Position numbers and translations under genes: made by a program. From the NCBI RefSeq assembly GCF_014192095.1, contig NZ_JACHXN010000011.1:164100-228099 (forward strand): a DNA stretch of 64,000 bases, given 5' to 3'. Source of the stretch: Phyllobacterium trifolii (GTDB taxonomy: Bacteria; Pseudomonadota; Alphaproteobacteria; Rhizobiales; Rhizobiaceae). A model generated the notes under the pieces. It was not told where the DNA came from. It worked only from the letters and a program-made list of their open reading frames with translations, and did no database searches. Of the stretch, positions 18,091 through 26,249 are shown piece after piece. Each line of letters starts with the position of its first letter. Positions within the stretch are counted from its first letter, which is position 1.

Positions 18091-18363
18091 CCCTTCAACA
18101 TCGCCTCCTACGCGCTGCTGACGATGATGGTGGCGCAAGTCACCGGGTTGAAGCCCGGCGATTTCGTTCACACGCTCGGCGATGCCCATCTCTATGCCAA
18201 TCATTTCGAACAGGCGAAGCAGCAATTGATGCGCAAGCCCGGGCCATTGCCGATCATGCAGATCAATCCGGACGTTACCGATCTCTTTGCCTTCAAATAT
18301 GACGATTTCCATCTGATAGATTATGTCGCCGAGCCGAGCATCAGGGCGCCGATCGCGGTATAG
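18091..18363 (+). pseudogene. thyA: Thymidylate synthase, 3' fragment
   Basis: From 18091 the frame encodes [20 protein letters not shown], then [20 protein letters not shown] and ends [18 protein letters not shown], the last 91 or so residues of ThyA (normal length about 264). The catalytic cysteine region and all N-terminal sequence are missing. An in-frame ATG at 18061 adds ten residues ([10 protein letters not shown]) not typical of ThyA. The remaining piece cannot make dTMP. It is followed by folA in the usual thyA-folA order, so the break is caused by the accessory DNA on the left. Confidence 0.9.
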
Positions 18364-18417
18364 AATCCGCGTTCAGGTTTGCGGGCGAAATGTTTGTTTG
18401 AAACGGATGGATGCCAC

Positions 18418-18918
18418 ATGATCAGTTTTGTTGTTGCGATTGCCGAAAATGGCGTGATCGGCCGTGAGAATGGTTTGCCGTGGCGGTTGTCCTCGGATCT
18501 GAAGCGTTTCAAGGCAACCACCATGGGCAAGCCCATCATCATGGGGCGCAAGACATGGGATTCGCTAGGGCGGCCATTGCCGGGCCGGACCAACATTGTC
18601 ATCACCCGCGATCCTGCCTTTTCCGTTGAAGGTGTTATCGCCGCCCGGTCCATCGATCAGGCGCTGATGATTGCGGGAAGCCATGCCGGTGCCGACAAGG
18701 TCAACGAGATTTGCATTATAGGCGGCGGCGATATTTTTCGCCAATCGTTGAACCGCGCCGACAGGCTGTATGTCACCTGGGTTCTCGCCGAAGTCGAAGG
18801 CGATGTCGTTTTCCCTCCGATCGATCCGAAGGTATGGACCGAGGTTTCCAGCGAGGATTTCCCGGCGGGTGAAAAAGACAATTATGCAACGCGGTTTGCC
18901 ATCTACGAACGCGGTTAA
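18418..18918 (+). CDS. folA: Dihydrofolate reductase
   Basis: A 166-residue enzyme that reduces dihydrofolate with NADPH. Key motifs: ENGVIGRENGLPWRLSSDLK (substrate/nicotinamide pocket including the acidic D of SDLK), MGRKTWDSLGRPLPGRTNIV (cofactor binding) and IIGGGDIFRQSL. Complete. The ATG at 18418 is chosen because the longer frame to 18379 has no family sequence. With thyA broken upstream, the folate cycle now depends on another thymidylate synthase, not seen in this window. Confidence 0.95.
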   Translation: MISFVVAIAENGVIGRENGLPWRLSSDLKRFKATTMGKPIIMGRKTWDSLGRPLPGRTNIVITRDPAFSVEGVIAARSIDQALMIAGSHAGADKVNEICIIGGGDIFRQSLNRADRLYVTWVLAEVEGDVVFPPIDPKVWTEVSSEDFPAGEKDNYATRFAIYERG

Positions 18919-18931
18919 TTTTGGCGTCTGT

Positions 18932-19057
18932 CGATATTCACGCCATAGCGAGGCGAAAACGGCGGGTTTCGAGCAACGGAGCGCAGCGTACATTTGGTAC
19001 GTGAGCACCGGAAGCGCAGAAAAACGCCGTTTGCAGACCGCTATGACGTGAATAAGC
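18932..19057. repeat. Intergenic inverted-repeat element
   Basis: The arms TATTCACGCCATAGCG and its near complement CGCTATGACGTGAATA, each extended by a segment ending near AAACGGCG, enclose a spacer with GAGCGCAGCGTAC and GTACGTGAGCACCGG. The whole can fold into a long hairpin. Similar dispersed intergenic palindromes occur in Brucella-like genomes. It lies between folA and hflK and could also act as a transcript end. Confidence 0.6.
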
Positions 19058-19161
19058 GTCGCCACGCGTTGAAAGCGCGCCTCGCCATCCCTATAAACGG
19101 GAAGTTGGATTAGCGGGAGGAGGCCACGGGGTGGCGCTTTCGTTCAAATTAAGAGGTAGGA

Positions 19162-20271
19162 ATGCCCTGGAGTAATCAGAACGGCGGCGGCGGCCCATGG
19201 GGTGGCGGCGGTAATAATAGTGGCGGCGGTGGCCCTTGGGGTCAAAAGCCGCAAGGTGGCGGAGGCAAGACCCCTCCCGATCTCGAAGATATATTCCGCC
19301 GTGGTCAGGATCGTTTGCGTCAGGCGCTTCCGGGTGGTTCGGGCGGCAGTCCGGCGATCTGGGGCCTGGCCGCACTTGCGCTGGTGGCGTTCTGGCTTTT
19401 CCAGTCGATATACACAGTCCAGCCGGACGAACGCGCCGTCGAGCTGCGTTTCGGCAAGCCCAAGCCTGATATCGCCGAGCCGGGCCTGCATTTCCATTTG
19501 TGGCCAATCGAATCCTATGAGAAGGTCGAGATCGTCGAAAAGCAGAAGAACATTGGCGGGCAGGGCGCTCGCGGCGCCAAGGAAGGCCTGATGCTCTCCG
19601 GCGACCAGAACATCGTCGATGTTCAGTTCTCGGTGCTGTATCGTGTTTCTGATCCCGTCGCCTATCTGTTCCATGTCGAAAACCCGGAAAACCTCGTGCA
19701 GCAGGTTTCGGAAAGCGCCATGCGCGAGATCGTCGGCCGCAGTCCGGCACAGGATATCTTCCGTGATAACCGTGCTGGCATCGCCAATGATGTGCGCGCC
19801 ATTATCCAGAAGACGCTCGACGATTATGGCGCGGGCATTGCGATCAATGCTCTATCAATCGAAGATGCCGCGCCGCCACGCGAAGTGGCCGACGCGTTCG
19901 ATGAAGTTCAGCGTGCTGAACAGGACGAAGACCGTTTCGTCGAGGAATCGAACCAGTATTCCAACCAGAAGCTGGGTCAGGCCCGCGGTGAAGGCGCGCA
20001 GATCCGTGAAGATGCGGCTGCCTATAAAAACCGTATCGTCCAGGAAGCAGAAGGTGAGGCGCAACGCTTTACCTCTGTCTATGACCAGTATGTCAAAGCG
20101 CCGGAAGTCACGCGCAAGCGTCTCTTCCTTGAAACGATGGAGCGTGTACTGAAGGATTCGAACAAGGTGATCGTCGATCAAAGCGGACAAGGCGTCATAC
20201 CTTATCTGCCGCTGCCGGGTTTGACCGGTAAGCCTGCCCCCGCCACCACCACAGAGGGGACAAAGCCATGA
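19162..20271 (+). CDS. hflK: FtsH protease modulator HflK
   Basis: A 369-residue inner-membrane protein. A glycine-rich cytoplasmic N-terminus (about 40 residues, repeated GGGGPWG) is followed by one membrane helix (about 68-85), the SPFH/prohibitin domain (VQPDERAVELRFGKP onwards) and a coiled-coil with RGEGAQIREDAAAYKNR. With HflC it forms a periplasmic cage around FtsH and limits its proteolysis. GAGGTAGGA precedes the ATG. Its stop overlaps the hflC start by four bases, so the two are coupled. Confidence 0.97.
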   Translation: MPWSNQNGGGGPWGGGGNNSGGGGPWGQKPQGGGGKTPPDLEDIFRRGQDRLRQALPGGSGGSPAIWGLAALALVAFWLFQSIYTVQPDERAVELRFGKPKPDIAEPGLHFHLWPIESYEKVEIVEKQKNIGGQGARGAKEGLMLSGDQNIVDVQFSVLYRVSDPVAYLFHVENPENLVQQVSESAMREIVGRSPAQDIFRDNRAGIANDVRAIIQKTLDDYGAGIAINALSIEDAAPPREVADAFDEVQRAEQDEDRFVEESNQYSNQKLGQARGEGAQIREDAAAYKNRIVQEAEGEAQRFTSVYDQYVKAPEVTRKRLFLETMERVLKDSNKVIVDQSGQGVIPYLPLPGLTGKPAPATTTEGTKP

Positions 20272-21224
20272 ACCAGAATCGTGTTCCGCTTCTCGTTGGC
20301 CTTATCGCGTTCATCGCCTTGTTGGCCTATTCGTCGCTCTTCGTCGTCAGGGCCGGCCAGCAGGCCATCGTCCTGAGGTTTGGTCAGATCGTCGATGTGA
20401 AGGCCGATCCCGGCATTTATTTCAAGCTGCCTTTCGGCTTTCTTGAGGCCGACAATGTGCAGATGATCGAAGATCGTCTCCTGAGCTTTGAACTCGACAA
20501 CATCCGTGTTCAGGTTTCGGGCGGCAAGTTCTACGAGGTCGATGCTTTCCTCGTCTACCAGATCACCGATCCGCGCAAGTTCCGCCAGACCGTATCGGGC
20601 GACATAACCTTGGCCGAAGCACGGTTGCGTACGCGTCTCGATGCGGCGTTGCGTGGTGTCTATGGCTTGCGTGGCTTTGAGGCTGCCCTGTCGGACGAGC
20701 GCGCTGGCATGATGAACGAAGTGCGCCAGCAACTGCGTCCCGATGCGGAGTCGCTCGGCCTGCAGATCACCGACGTACGCATTCGCCGGACGGACCTGAC
20801 GCAGGAAGTGTCGCAACAGACATTCGACCGCATGAAGGCAGAACGTCTGGCGGAAGCCGAGCGCCTGCGTGCCCGCGGCCGTGAAGCAGCACAGCGCATC
20901 AAGGCCATCGCCGATCGCCAGGTTGTCGAAATCATCGCGGAAGCCCGCAAGGAATCGGAAATTGCCAGAGGTCAGGGTGAAGGCGAGCGCAGCCGTATCT
21001 TCGCCGACGTCTTCTCGAAGGATCCGGATTTCTTCGCGTTCTACCGCTCGATGACGGCCTATGGCACGGCGCTGGATAATACGGGAACGACGATGGTGCT
21101 TTCACCGAATTCCGAGTTTTTCCGGTATTTCCAGGATTCGAATGGCGGTCTGCCTCCGGTCAGCAGCGCTACACCGCCAGCCGGTGCTACGCCGCCTGCT
21201 CCACCCGCTCCCGCCCCTCAATAG
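20268..21224 (+). CDS. hflC: FtsH protease modulator HflC
   Basis: A 318-residue partner of HflK: an N-terminal membrane anchor (residues about 8-28), the SPFH domain starting VRAGQQAIVLRFGQIVDVKA, a long helical segment (RMKAERLAEAERLRARGREA) and a proline-rich tail. It is made from the same transcript as hflK with an ATGA overlap. The arrangement hflK-hflC-DUF2065-degP is standard in this order of bacteria, but here degP has been pushed 3 kb away by inserted genes. Confidence 0.97.
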   Translation: MNQNRVPLLVGLIAFIALLAYSSLFVVRAGQQAIVLRFGQIVDVKADPGIYFKLPFGFLEADNVQMIEDRLLSFELDNIRVQVSGGKFYEVDAFLVYQITDPRKFRQTVSGDITLAEARLRTRLDAALRGVYGLRGFEAALSDERAGMMNEVRQQLRPDAESLGLQITDVRIRRTDLTQEVSQQTFDRMKAERLAEAERLRARGREAAQRIKAIADRQVVEIIAEARKESEIARGQGEGERSRIFADVFSKDPDFFAFYRSMTAYGTALDNTGTTMVLSPNSEFFRYFQDSNGGLPPVSSATPPAGATPPAPPAPAPQ

Positions 21225-21239
21225 GGGCGGGTTCAGATC

Positions 21240-21425
21240 ATGATCGATTTCATTGATGCCGTAGGGCTGTTCCTCGTATTCGAGGGGCTGCTCTATGGCC
21301 TTTTCCCGCTCGTAGCCAAACGTGTTGCCCGCGATGTCAGCGAACAACCGGATGGTTTCCTGCGCATAGCCGGCGTCGCTTCCGTCGCCATCGGCGTTGG
21401 GGTGGTGTGGCTCGCGCGGGGGTAG
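21240..21425 (+). CDS. DUF2065 small membrane protein
   Basis: A 61-residue protein with two hydrophobic helices (about 5-25 and 42-58) separated by a short charged loop containing RVARDVSEQPDG. It matches DUF2065, a family usually encoded between hflC and degP. The role is unknown, though its place suggests membrane protein quality control. It starts 15 bases after hflC, so it is part of that operon. Confidence 0.85.
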   Translation: MIDFIDAVGLFLVFEGLLYGLFPLVAKRVARDVSEQPDGFLRIAGVASVAIGVGVVWLARG

Positions 21426-21600
21426 CGTCGCGAGTTTGAGCCAATCTGATGCGTAGTGTCATCATTGATCCACCGCCTACCTTGCGGTTCGACCCCGTCA
21501 AGGGTTGGTTTCGGGGTGGAAAGCAGGCGGTTGTGCTCAGGCATGGTAAAGCTTCGCACCGCAGACAAATCATCCCTTGGAACCCGCGTGTTGTTGAGCC
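21426..21600. other. Short gene-free stretch with a decayed frame
   Basis: A plus-strand frame here reads LRFDPVKGWFRGGKQAVVLR and then runs into the DUF899 start region in another frame. It could be the remnant of a protein brought with the DUF899 gene, but is too short to name. I see no other feature. Confidence 0.3.
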
Positions 21601-21620
21601 GTTGCATGTGAACATGCAAC
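21601..21620. promoter_or_regulatory. Perfect palindrome upstream of the DUF899 gene
   Basis: GTTGCATG-TGAA-CATGCAAC has eight-base perfect arms with a four-base centre, 19 bases before the start of the DUF899 gene. The size and symmetry suit a dimeric repressor site. No cognate regulator is adjacent. Confidence 0.5.
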
Positions 21621-21639
21621 ACTTTCAGCGGAGGAGAAT

Positions 21640-22401
21640 ATGGCTCGACAAGAAGGTCCCGGAGTCCCGGCTCCGTCTATGCGCGAACCTGTGGGCGACT
21701 TCGATGTGGTCTCGGAAGATGAATGGAACGCTGCCCGCGAGAAGCTGCTCGTGGAGGAAAAGGCCCTGATGAAGGCCAAGGATCGCCTGGCCGCCAAGCG
21801 CAGGCTGCTACCGGTGACCGAAGTTGACCGCAACTACAAATTCATAGGCACGAACGGTGATAGGGATCTGCCGGGGCTGTTCGAAGGCCGACGACAGCTA
21901 ATCGTCTATCGTTTCTTCTATGCGCCCGATGTCGAGAATTGGCCGGATGGGGCGTGCGGCGGTTGCTCGCTGGTTGCGGACACCGTTGTTCATCCTGCCC
22001 ATCTTGCGGCACGCGATACGACCCTTGCCTTCGTGACTGCTGCTCCCATCGACAAGATCGAGAGCCTGCGCGAACGGATGGGATGGAACCACATCCCTTT
22101 CTTTTCGCTGCCCGACGAGCGATTCTCTCGAGATTTCGGTGTTGAAGAAATGTTCGGCATCAATGTCTTCATCCGGCACGGTGAGCGTATTTTCCGCACC
22201 TACTTTCTGAATGGACGCGGCATTGAGGAAATCGGCCCCGTCTGGTCATTTCTCGACATGACGCCGTTGGGTCGGCAGGAGAATTGGCAGGAGGTGCCGC
22301 CCGGCCGTCCTCAGGGGAATCCCTACACCTGGTGGCGCCTTCACGACAATTACGGCCCAGTCGTTGCTCCCAACCCTCCGCAACCGAAGGGAAATACATG
22401 A
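21640..22401 (+). CDS. DUF899 (thioredoxin-like fold) protein
   Basis: A 253-residue soluble protein of the DUF899 family, predicted to have a thioredoxin-like fold. Typical segments are EEKALMKAKDRLAAKRRLLP near residue 45, LIVYRFFYAPDVENWPDGAC around 90, and SCS-like GACGGCSLVAD in place of a CxxC. GRGIEEIGPVWSFLDMTPLG near the end is conserved. The family has no proven reaction. GGAGGAG precedes the ATG and a perfect palindrome lies upstream. It interrupts the usual hflC-DUF2065-degP order, so it was probably acquired. Confidence 0.8.
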   Translation: MARQEGPGVPAPSMREPVGDFDVVSEDEWNAAREKLLVEEKALMKAKDRLAAKRRLLPVTEVDRNYKFIGTNGDRDLPGLFEGRRQLIVYRFFYAPDVENWPDGACGGCSLVADTVVHPAHLAARDTTLAFVTAAPIDKIESLRERMGWNHIPFFSLPDERFSRDFGVEEMFGINVFIRHGERIFRTYFLNGRGIEEIGPVWSFLDMTPLGRQENWQEVPPGRPQGNPYTWWRLHDNYGPVVAPNPPQPKGNT

Positions 22402-22430
22402 GTTGGGGTCGCATCACGAAGCGAGAATAG

Positions 22431-22454
22431 GGTCGCCTCGTTCTCCGTTGCGCA
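22431..22454 (+). repeat. Copy of the degP 5' end
   Basis: Twenty-three of 24 bases match codons 6-13 of degP (24542-24565), both beginning GGTCGCCTCGTTCTCCGTT. The match ends abruptly on both sides. The two copies flank the DUF1254 gene in direct orientation, marking the limits of an insertion. Confidence 0.7.
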
Positions 22455-22559
22455 GTGCGGCTGGAAGCGCCGCCGCGTAGGCCAGCCTCGTCTCGACACT
22501 CCTGAAGCGCGGCGGGCGGCCGTCGACTGGTCGCCCACCCTATTGCAATTCGGGCGGTC

Positions 22560-24215
22560 CTATTGGACCAGCTCGATCTCGCTTGGCCGCCACTTCTTGG
22601 TGAAGAACGGCTCCAGCGGGCTGTAGAGGCGCAGGAGCGTGAACCAGCCCTTCTTGGGATCGGTCTGGATCCAGTTGCCGCGCTTCACGCCGTCGGGCTG
22701 GGTCGGGCCGAAGTAGATGGTCGTGGAGCCGTCCGCTGCGGCCTCGGCTGCAGGCGACGGAAAGCTCTGGCTGCCGGCGCGCGGATAGCGTTGTGGTGTG
22801 TCGAGCATGGAACGGGTCATGTTGTCGTAGAGCGTGAACGACCAGAAGTTTTCTTCCGGAATGCCCTGCGGCAGCATCACCTTGTAGGTCTTTGCGCCGT
22901 CAAAGTAGTTCTTGTCCGCGTCCGTCATGGCAAACAGATATTGGGAGCCGATACCCGTGAGGCGCATAGCCATGCCTGGCGTGATGCCGGTGACGCCGTA
23001 GAAAAAGTTGGTCCGCGCATCCATGGTGCGGTAGCCGGTGGCCGGATATGGCTTGACACCCTCGGGCGTTATTTCAGGGATCGGCGTTTCGAACTCGTAA
23101 CCGGTCTGGAACAAGTAATTCATCCAAGCTGAGTTGGGATAATAGAACCAGCTCGGATCGCGTGGGCTCATGAACAGGTTGCGCGAGCTTGCATTGGCGA
23201 CCGCCAGCGCTTCGGTCATGATCTTCTTCATGCGCTCGTCGGGCGCGAAAGGCTTGCCCTTGACGATGCCGATCGCCGCGATCGGGCCCATCAGTTCCGG
23301 GTCGAGCGACGTGGCCGGTTCCTTCTGCACGACCTCGTTGAGCATCTCGTAGAAGCTCCAGTCGTTGGGCGGAAGGGTGTTCATTACCTTGCCGCTTCCG
23401 TCATGGAACACGGTCGGCGGCGGTGGGGTGATCTTGCCGAGCTTGGTCTTGCCGGCCAGGAAGTCGGCGACGGGAGTGCCGACACCGCCGACTTCGAAAG
23501 GATAGACCTTGGTGAATTTCTTGATCCCTTCGACCACTGGTTTGGGATCGTTGTGATTCTCCAGGAACGACCGGCCGAACCACACGATGGAATTGGTGCG
23601 GGCACGCGCGACGAAGAATCCTCCTTCCGGCAGCGGCCCGGTGTAGTCCGGTCCCACAATCAGATATTTGCCACCCTCTCCGCGGTCGGGCCCAGGCGCG
23701 CCAAGGTCGATCACCCAGCGGAACCAGGCGTCCTGCACAGCGCCAAGAAACTTGGGCGGAGTCTCCACCACAACGGGCCCCTTGCTAAGATCGAGGAAGC
23801 CCATGACGTAGATCGTGTCGGCGTTCGCGGTCAGGAACAGCGACTTGGCATCCATCAACTGTTCGAAAACGATGACCTCGTTGTCCTTCATCCCTATGCT
23901 CATCATGCCCTTTCGCAGCGCGTGGATGCTGACGCCACGCAAGTTGTCCATGAACGCGCGGTAGGCGTAGGTGAAGTCGAGGTTGTCGTAGAGTTTCTCA
24001 GCGGCCGCCTTGCTCGGTACGCCGTCCTTAAACTCCATCGTGCCTAGCCGGGACTCCACCTTGTCGGGAGTAACGAGCGATGGCGGTATTTCGGCGGTCT
24101 GTGCGAAGCTGGCAACCGGTAAGCCGCTTGCCGTGACGAGCATCGCCAGTCCGGCGATGATGCCTCGAGTCGGATTGACGGCGCATTCCTTCGCCTTATC
24201 CTTCGTGTCGATCAT
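22560..24215 (-). CDS. Exported DUF1254/DUF1214 protein
   Basis: A 551-residue protein with an N-terminal signal (GIIAGLAMLVTASGLPVASF then AQT, cleavage near residue 38). The DUF1254 domain (about residues 80-200, with NADTIYVMGFLDLSKGPVVV) is followed by DUF1214 (about 400-540, with NFWSFTLYDNMTRSMLDTPQ and GNWIQTDPKKGWFTLLRLYS). Proteins with this pair are common in soil bacteria, periplasmic, and of unknown function. It is on the opposite strand to its neighbours and is bracketed by two copies of the degP start, so it is a later insertion. Confidence 0.85.
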   Translation of the reverse strand: MIDTKDKAKECAVNPTRGIIAGLAMLVTASGLPVASFAQTAEIPPSLVTPDKVESRLGTMEFKDGVPSKAAAEKLYDNLDFTYAYRAFMDNLRGVSIHALRKGMMSIGMKDNEVIVFEQLMDAKSLFLTANADTIYVMGFLDLSKGPVVVETPPKFLGAVQDAWFRWVIDLGAPGPDRGEGGKYLIVGPDYTGPLPEGGFFVARARTNSIVWFGRSFLENHNDPKPVVEGIKKFTKVYPFEVGGVGTPVADFLAGKTKLGKITPPPPTVFHDGSGKVMNTLPPNDWSFYEMLNEVVQKEPATSLDPELMGPIAAIGIVKGKPFAPDERMKKIMTEALAVANASSRNLFMSPRDPSWFYYPNSAWMNYLFQTGYEFETPIPEITPEGVKPYPATGYRTMDARTNFFYGVTGITPGMAMRLTGIGSQYLFAMTDADKNYFDGAKTYKVMLPQGIPEENFWSFTLYDNMTRSMLDTPQRYPRAGSQSFPSPAAEAAADGSTTIYFGPTQPDGVKRGNWIQTDPKKGWFTLLRLYSPLEPFFTKKWRPSEIELVQ

Positions 24216-24526
24216 GGTTTCCCCCTGTCAGAACTGAAAAGAACGCACCACAGCCTTTGGCTAACCGGTGCTGTCAGGACGGCCTTGTTTGATTGCCTCA
24301 TCTGACCATTGAATGGAGGGGTGGCCAAGTACGTTACAGTAACCAACTCGGCAGATACGGGTCTGGAGTACTCGGCGTGGGGGCGATGCGAGAATAGGCG
24401 GGAGACAATTCATCAACTCTTGAATTGACTGATCTGAAATAAATGCTGCAATAGCCCCTCGGTCATATTTATGTCGCCTCTCGCCGTTCTGTTGTATCAT
24501 TCTGTTTCCGATAAGGGCTCGAACGT
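24216..24526. other. Upstream region of degP and of the DUF1254 gene
   Basis: A 311-base divergent gap, AT-richer than its neighbours. It must hold the promoters of both genes. I could not assign a convincing -35/-10 pair or a sigma-32/sigma-E box by eye. Confidence 0.4.
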
Positions 24527-26074
24527 ATGTTTTTCAAGACTGGTCGCCTCGTTCTCCGTTCCGCAACCGCGGCTACCGCGCTGATTGCGCTGACCGCGAC
24601 AAGCCTCAACCCGGCCTATGTCGGTGTCGCGCGGGCGCAGGTGCAAGCTCCGATTGTGCCGAACAGTCAGCAGCCGCGAGCACAGGGGCCGGCCTCGGTT
24701 GCCGACCTTGCTGCGGGCCTGCTCGATGCCGTGGTCAATATCTCGACCTCGCAGACCGTAAAAGGACAGGATGGGGAATCGGGACCGGTGCCAATGCCGA
24801 AGGTGCCTGATGGCTCGCCCTTTCAGGAATTCTTCGACGAATATTTCGGCAAGCAGAATCCCGGTGAGAGCAATCCTTCGCACAAGGTCCAGTCGCTCGG
24901 TTCGGGTTTCGTCGTCGATGCGGCTGAGGGCATTGTCGTCACGAATAATCACGTGATTGCCGATGCCGACGAGATCGAAGTCAATTTCAATGACGGTTCC
25001 AAGCTGAAGGCGACCCTTGTCGGCAAGGATACCAAGACCGATCTTGCCGTGCTCAAGGTCGATCCGAAAAAGCACAAGCTCATTGCCGTCAAGTTCGGCG
25101 ATTCATCGAAGACGCGTATCGGCGATTGGGTGATGGCCATCGGCAATCCCTTTGGTCTCGGTGGCACCGTGACCGTCGGTATCGTTTCGGCGCGCAACCG
25201 CGATATCAATTCCGGTCCTTACGACAATTTCATCCAGACCGACGCTGCGATCAATCGCGGTAATTCCGGCGGGCCGCTGTTCGATATGTATGGACAGGTT
25301 ATCGGCATCAATACCGCGATCATTTCGCCGACAGGCGGATCGATCGGTATCGGTTTCGCCATTCCGGCCGAGCTTGCGTCCGGCGTCATCGCTCAGCTGC
25401 GCCAGTTTGGCGAGGCGCGTCGCGGCTGGCTTGGTGTGCGCATCCAGCCTGTGACTGACGATATCGCCGAAAGTCTCGGCATGACATCCAGCAAGGGCGC
25501 GCTGGTCGCCGGGATCATCGAAGGCGGCCCGGTCGCCAATGGTGCGATTCTGCCCGGTGATGTGATCACGCGTTTCGATGGCAGGGATGTGAACAACGTC
25601 AAGGATCTTCCGCGCGTTGTGGCGGAAAGCCCAATCGGCAAGGAAGTCGATGTCGTCGTTGTCCGCAAGGGCAAGGAGCAGACTGTCAAGGTCACGCTCG
25701 GCCGTCTGGAAGACGGTGATCAGGCGGACGCCAAGAAGGACGATCAGACAACCGGCGAGGACGGAGCCGCCCAGAACGTGGACGTGCTCGGCATGAGCCT
25801 TGGAAAACTCGACGATGCCACCCGCAAGACCTTCGGCATCGCCAAGGAGGTCGAGGGCGTGCTGGTGACTGAAGTGCAGAACGGCTCGATTGCCGCCAAC
25901 AAGCGGATCGCGGCAGGTGATGTCATTGTCGATATTGCGCAGGAGACCGTCTCGACGCCTGAGGATGTGGCGGCGCGGATCGAAAAACTTCGCGACGAGG
26001 GCCGCAAGAATGCGCTGCTGATGCTGGCGTCGAAAACCGGCGAACTGCGGTTCGTCACGCTTCAAATGGACTGA
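24527..26074 (+). CDS. degP: Periplasmic serine endoprotease DegP/HtrA (Do family)
   Basis: A 515-residue protease/chaperone of the periplasm. A signal peptide ends near residue 38 (VGVARAQ). The trypsin-like domain has the triad H142 (VVTNNHVI), D172 (KTDLAVLKV) and S247 (NRGNSGGP). Two PDZ domains follow (about 300-395 with RRGWLGVRIQPV, and 425-512). It degrades misfolded envelope proteins. In related genomes it lies directly after hflC-DUF2065. Here two inserted genes separate it, and a copy of its own 5' end lies 2.1 kb upstream. Confidence 0.97.
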   Translation: MFFKTGRLVLRSATAATALIALTATSLNPAYVGVARAQVQAPIVPNSQQPRAQGPASVADLAAGLLDAVVNISTSQTVKGQDGESGPVPMPKVPDGSPFQEFFDEYFGKQNPGESNPSHKVQSLGSGFVVDAAEGIVVTNNHVIADADEIEVNFNDGSKLKATLVGKDTKTDLAVLKVDPKKHKLIAVKFGDSSKTRIGDWVMAIGNPFGLGGTVTVGIVSARNRDINSGPYDNFIQTDAAINRGNSGGPLFDMYGQVIGINTAIISPTGGSIGIGFAIPAELASGVIAQLRQFGEARRGWLGVRIQPVTDDIAESLGMTSSKGALVAGIIEGGPVANGAILPGDVITRFDGRDVNNVKDLPRVVAESPIGKEVDVVVVRKGKEQTVKVTLGRLEDGDQADAKKDDQTTGEDGAAQNVDVLGMSLGKLDDATRKTFGIAKEVEGVLVTEVQNGSIAANKRIAAGDVIVDIAQETVSTPEDVAARIEKLRDEGRKNALLMLASKTGELRFVTLQMD

Positions 26075-26126
26075 TTTGGACGGCTGGATTCAACCGCGGC
26101 ATTTTTTCGTTCAGAGGATTGAGGAT

Positions 26127-26223
26127 CGTACGCAAGTTTGTGCAAGAACTACCTGATCTTACGGAAGAACTCGCGAATCTGATGCAAGAAGTGTCGATTC
26201 TGGCGCAAGATTTTCAACCATAG
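26127..26223 (+). repeat. 21-base tandem repeat, first copy of a dispersed family
   Basis: Between the convergent degP and serB genes, imperfect 21-base units start TGCAAGAACTACC, CGGAAGAACTCGC, TGCAAGAAGTGTC and CGCAAGATTTTCAACCAT. A second array of the same family, on the other strand, lies downstream of kup (39650-39737) and ends with the same CTCAACCAT/TTCAACCAT. Unit length equals seven codons, so a heptad peptide could be read, but there is no start or ribosome site. Confidence 0.65.
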
Positions 26224-26249
26224 CGCGAAAAATGGTTGTGGACGCGAGT

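Noticed and set aside
25103..26065. 320-codon minus-strand frame
   Set aside because: Shadow of degP, which has the full protease triad and PDZ domains on the plus strand.
26127..26223. CRISPR array
   Set aside because: The 21-base units are contiguous, degenerate and without unique spacers. No cas genes are present anywhere in the window.
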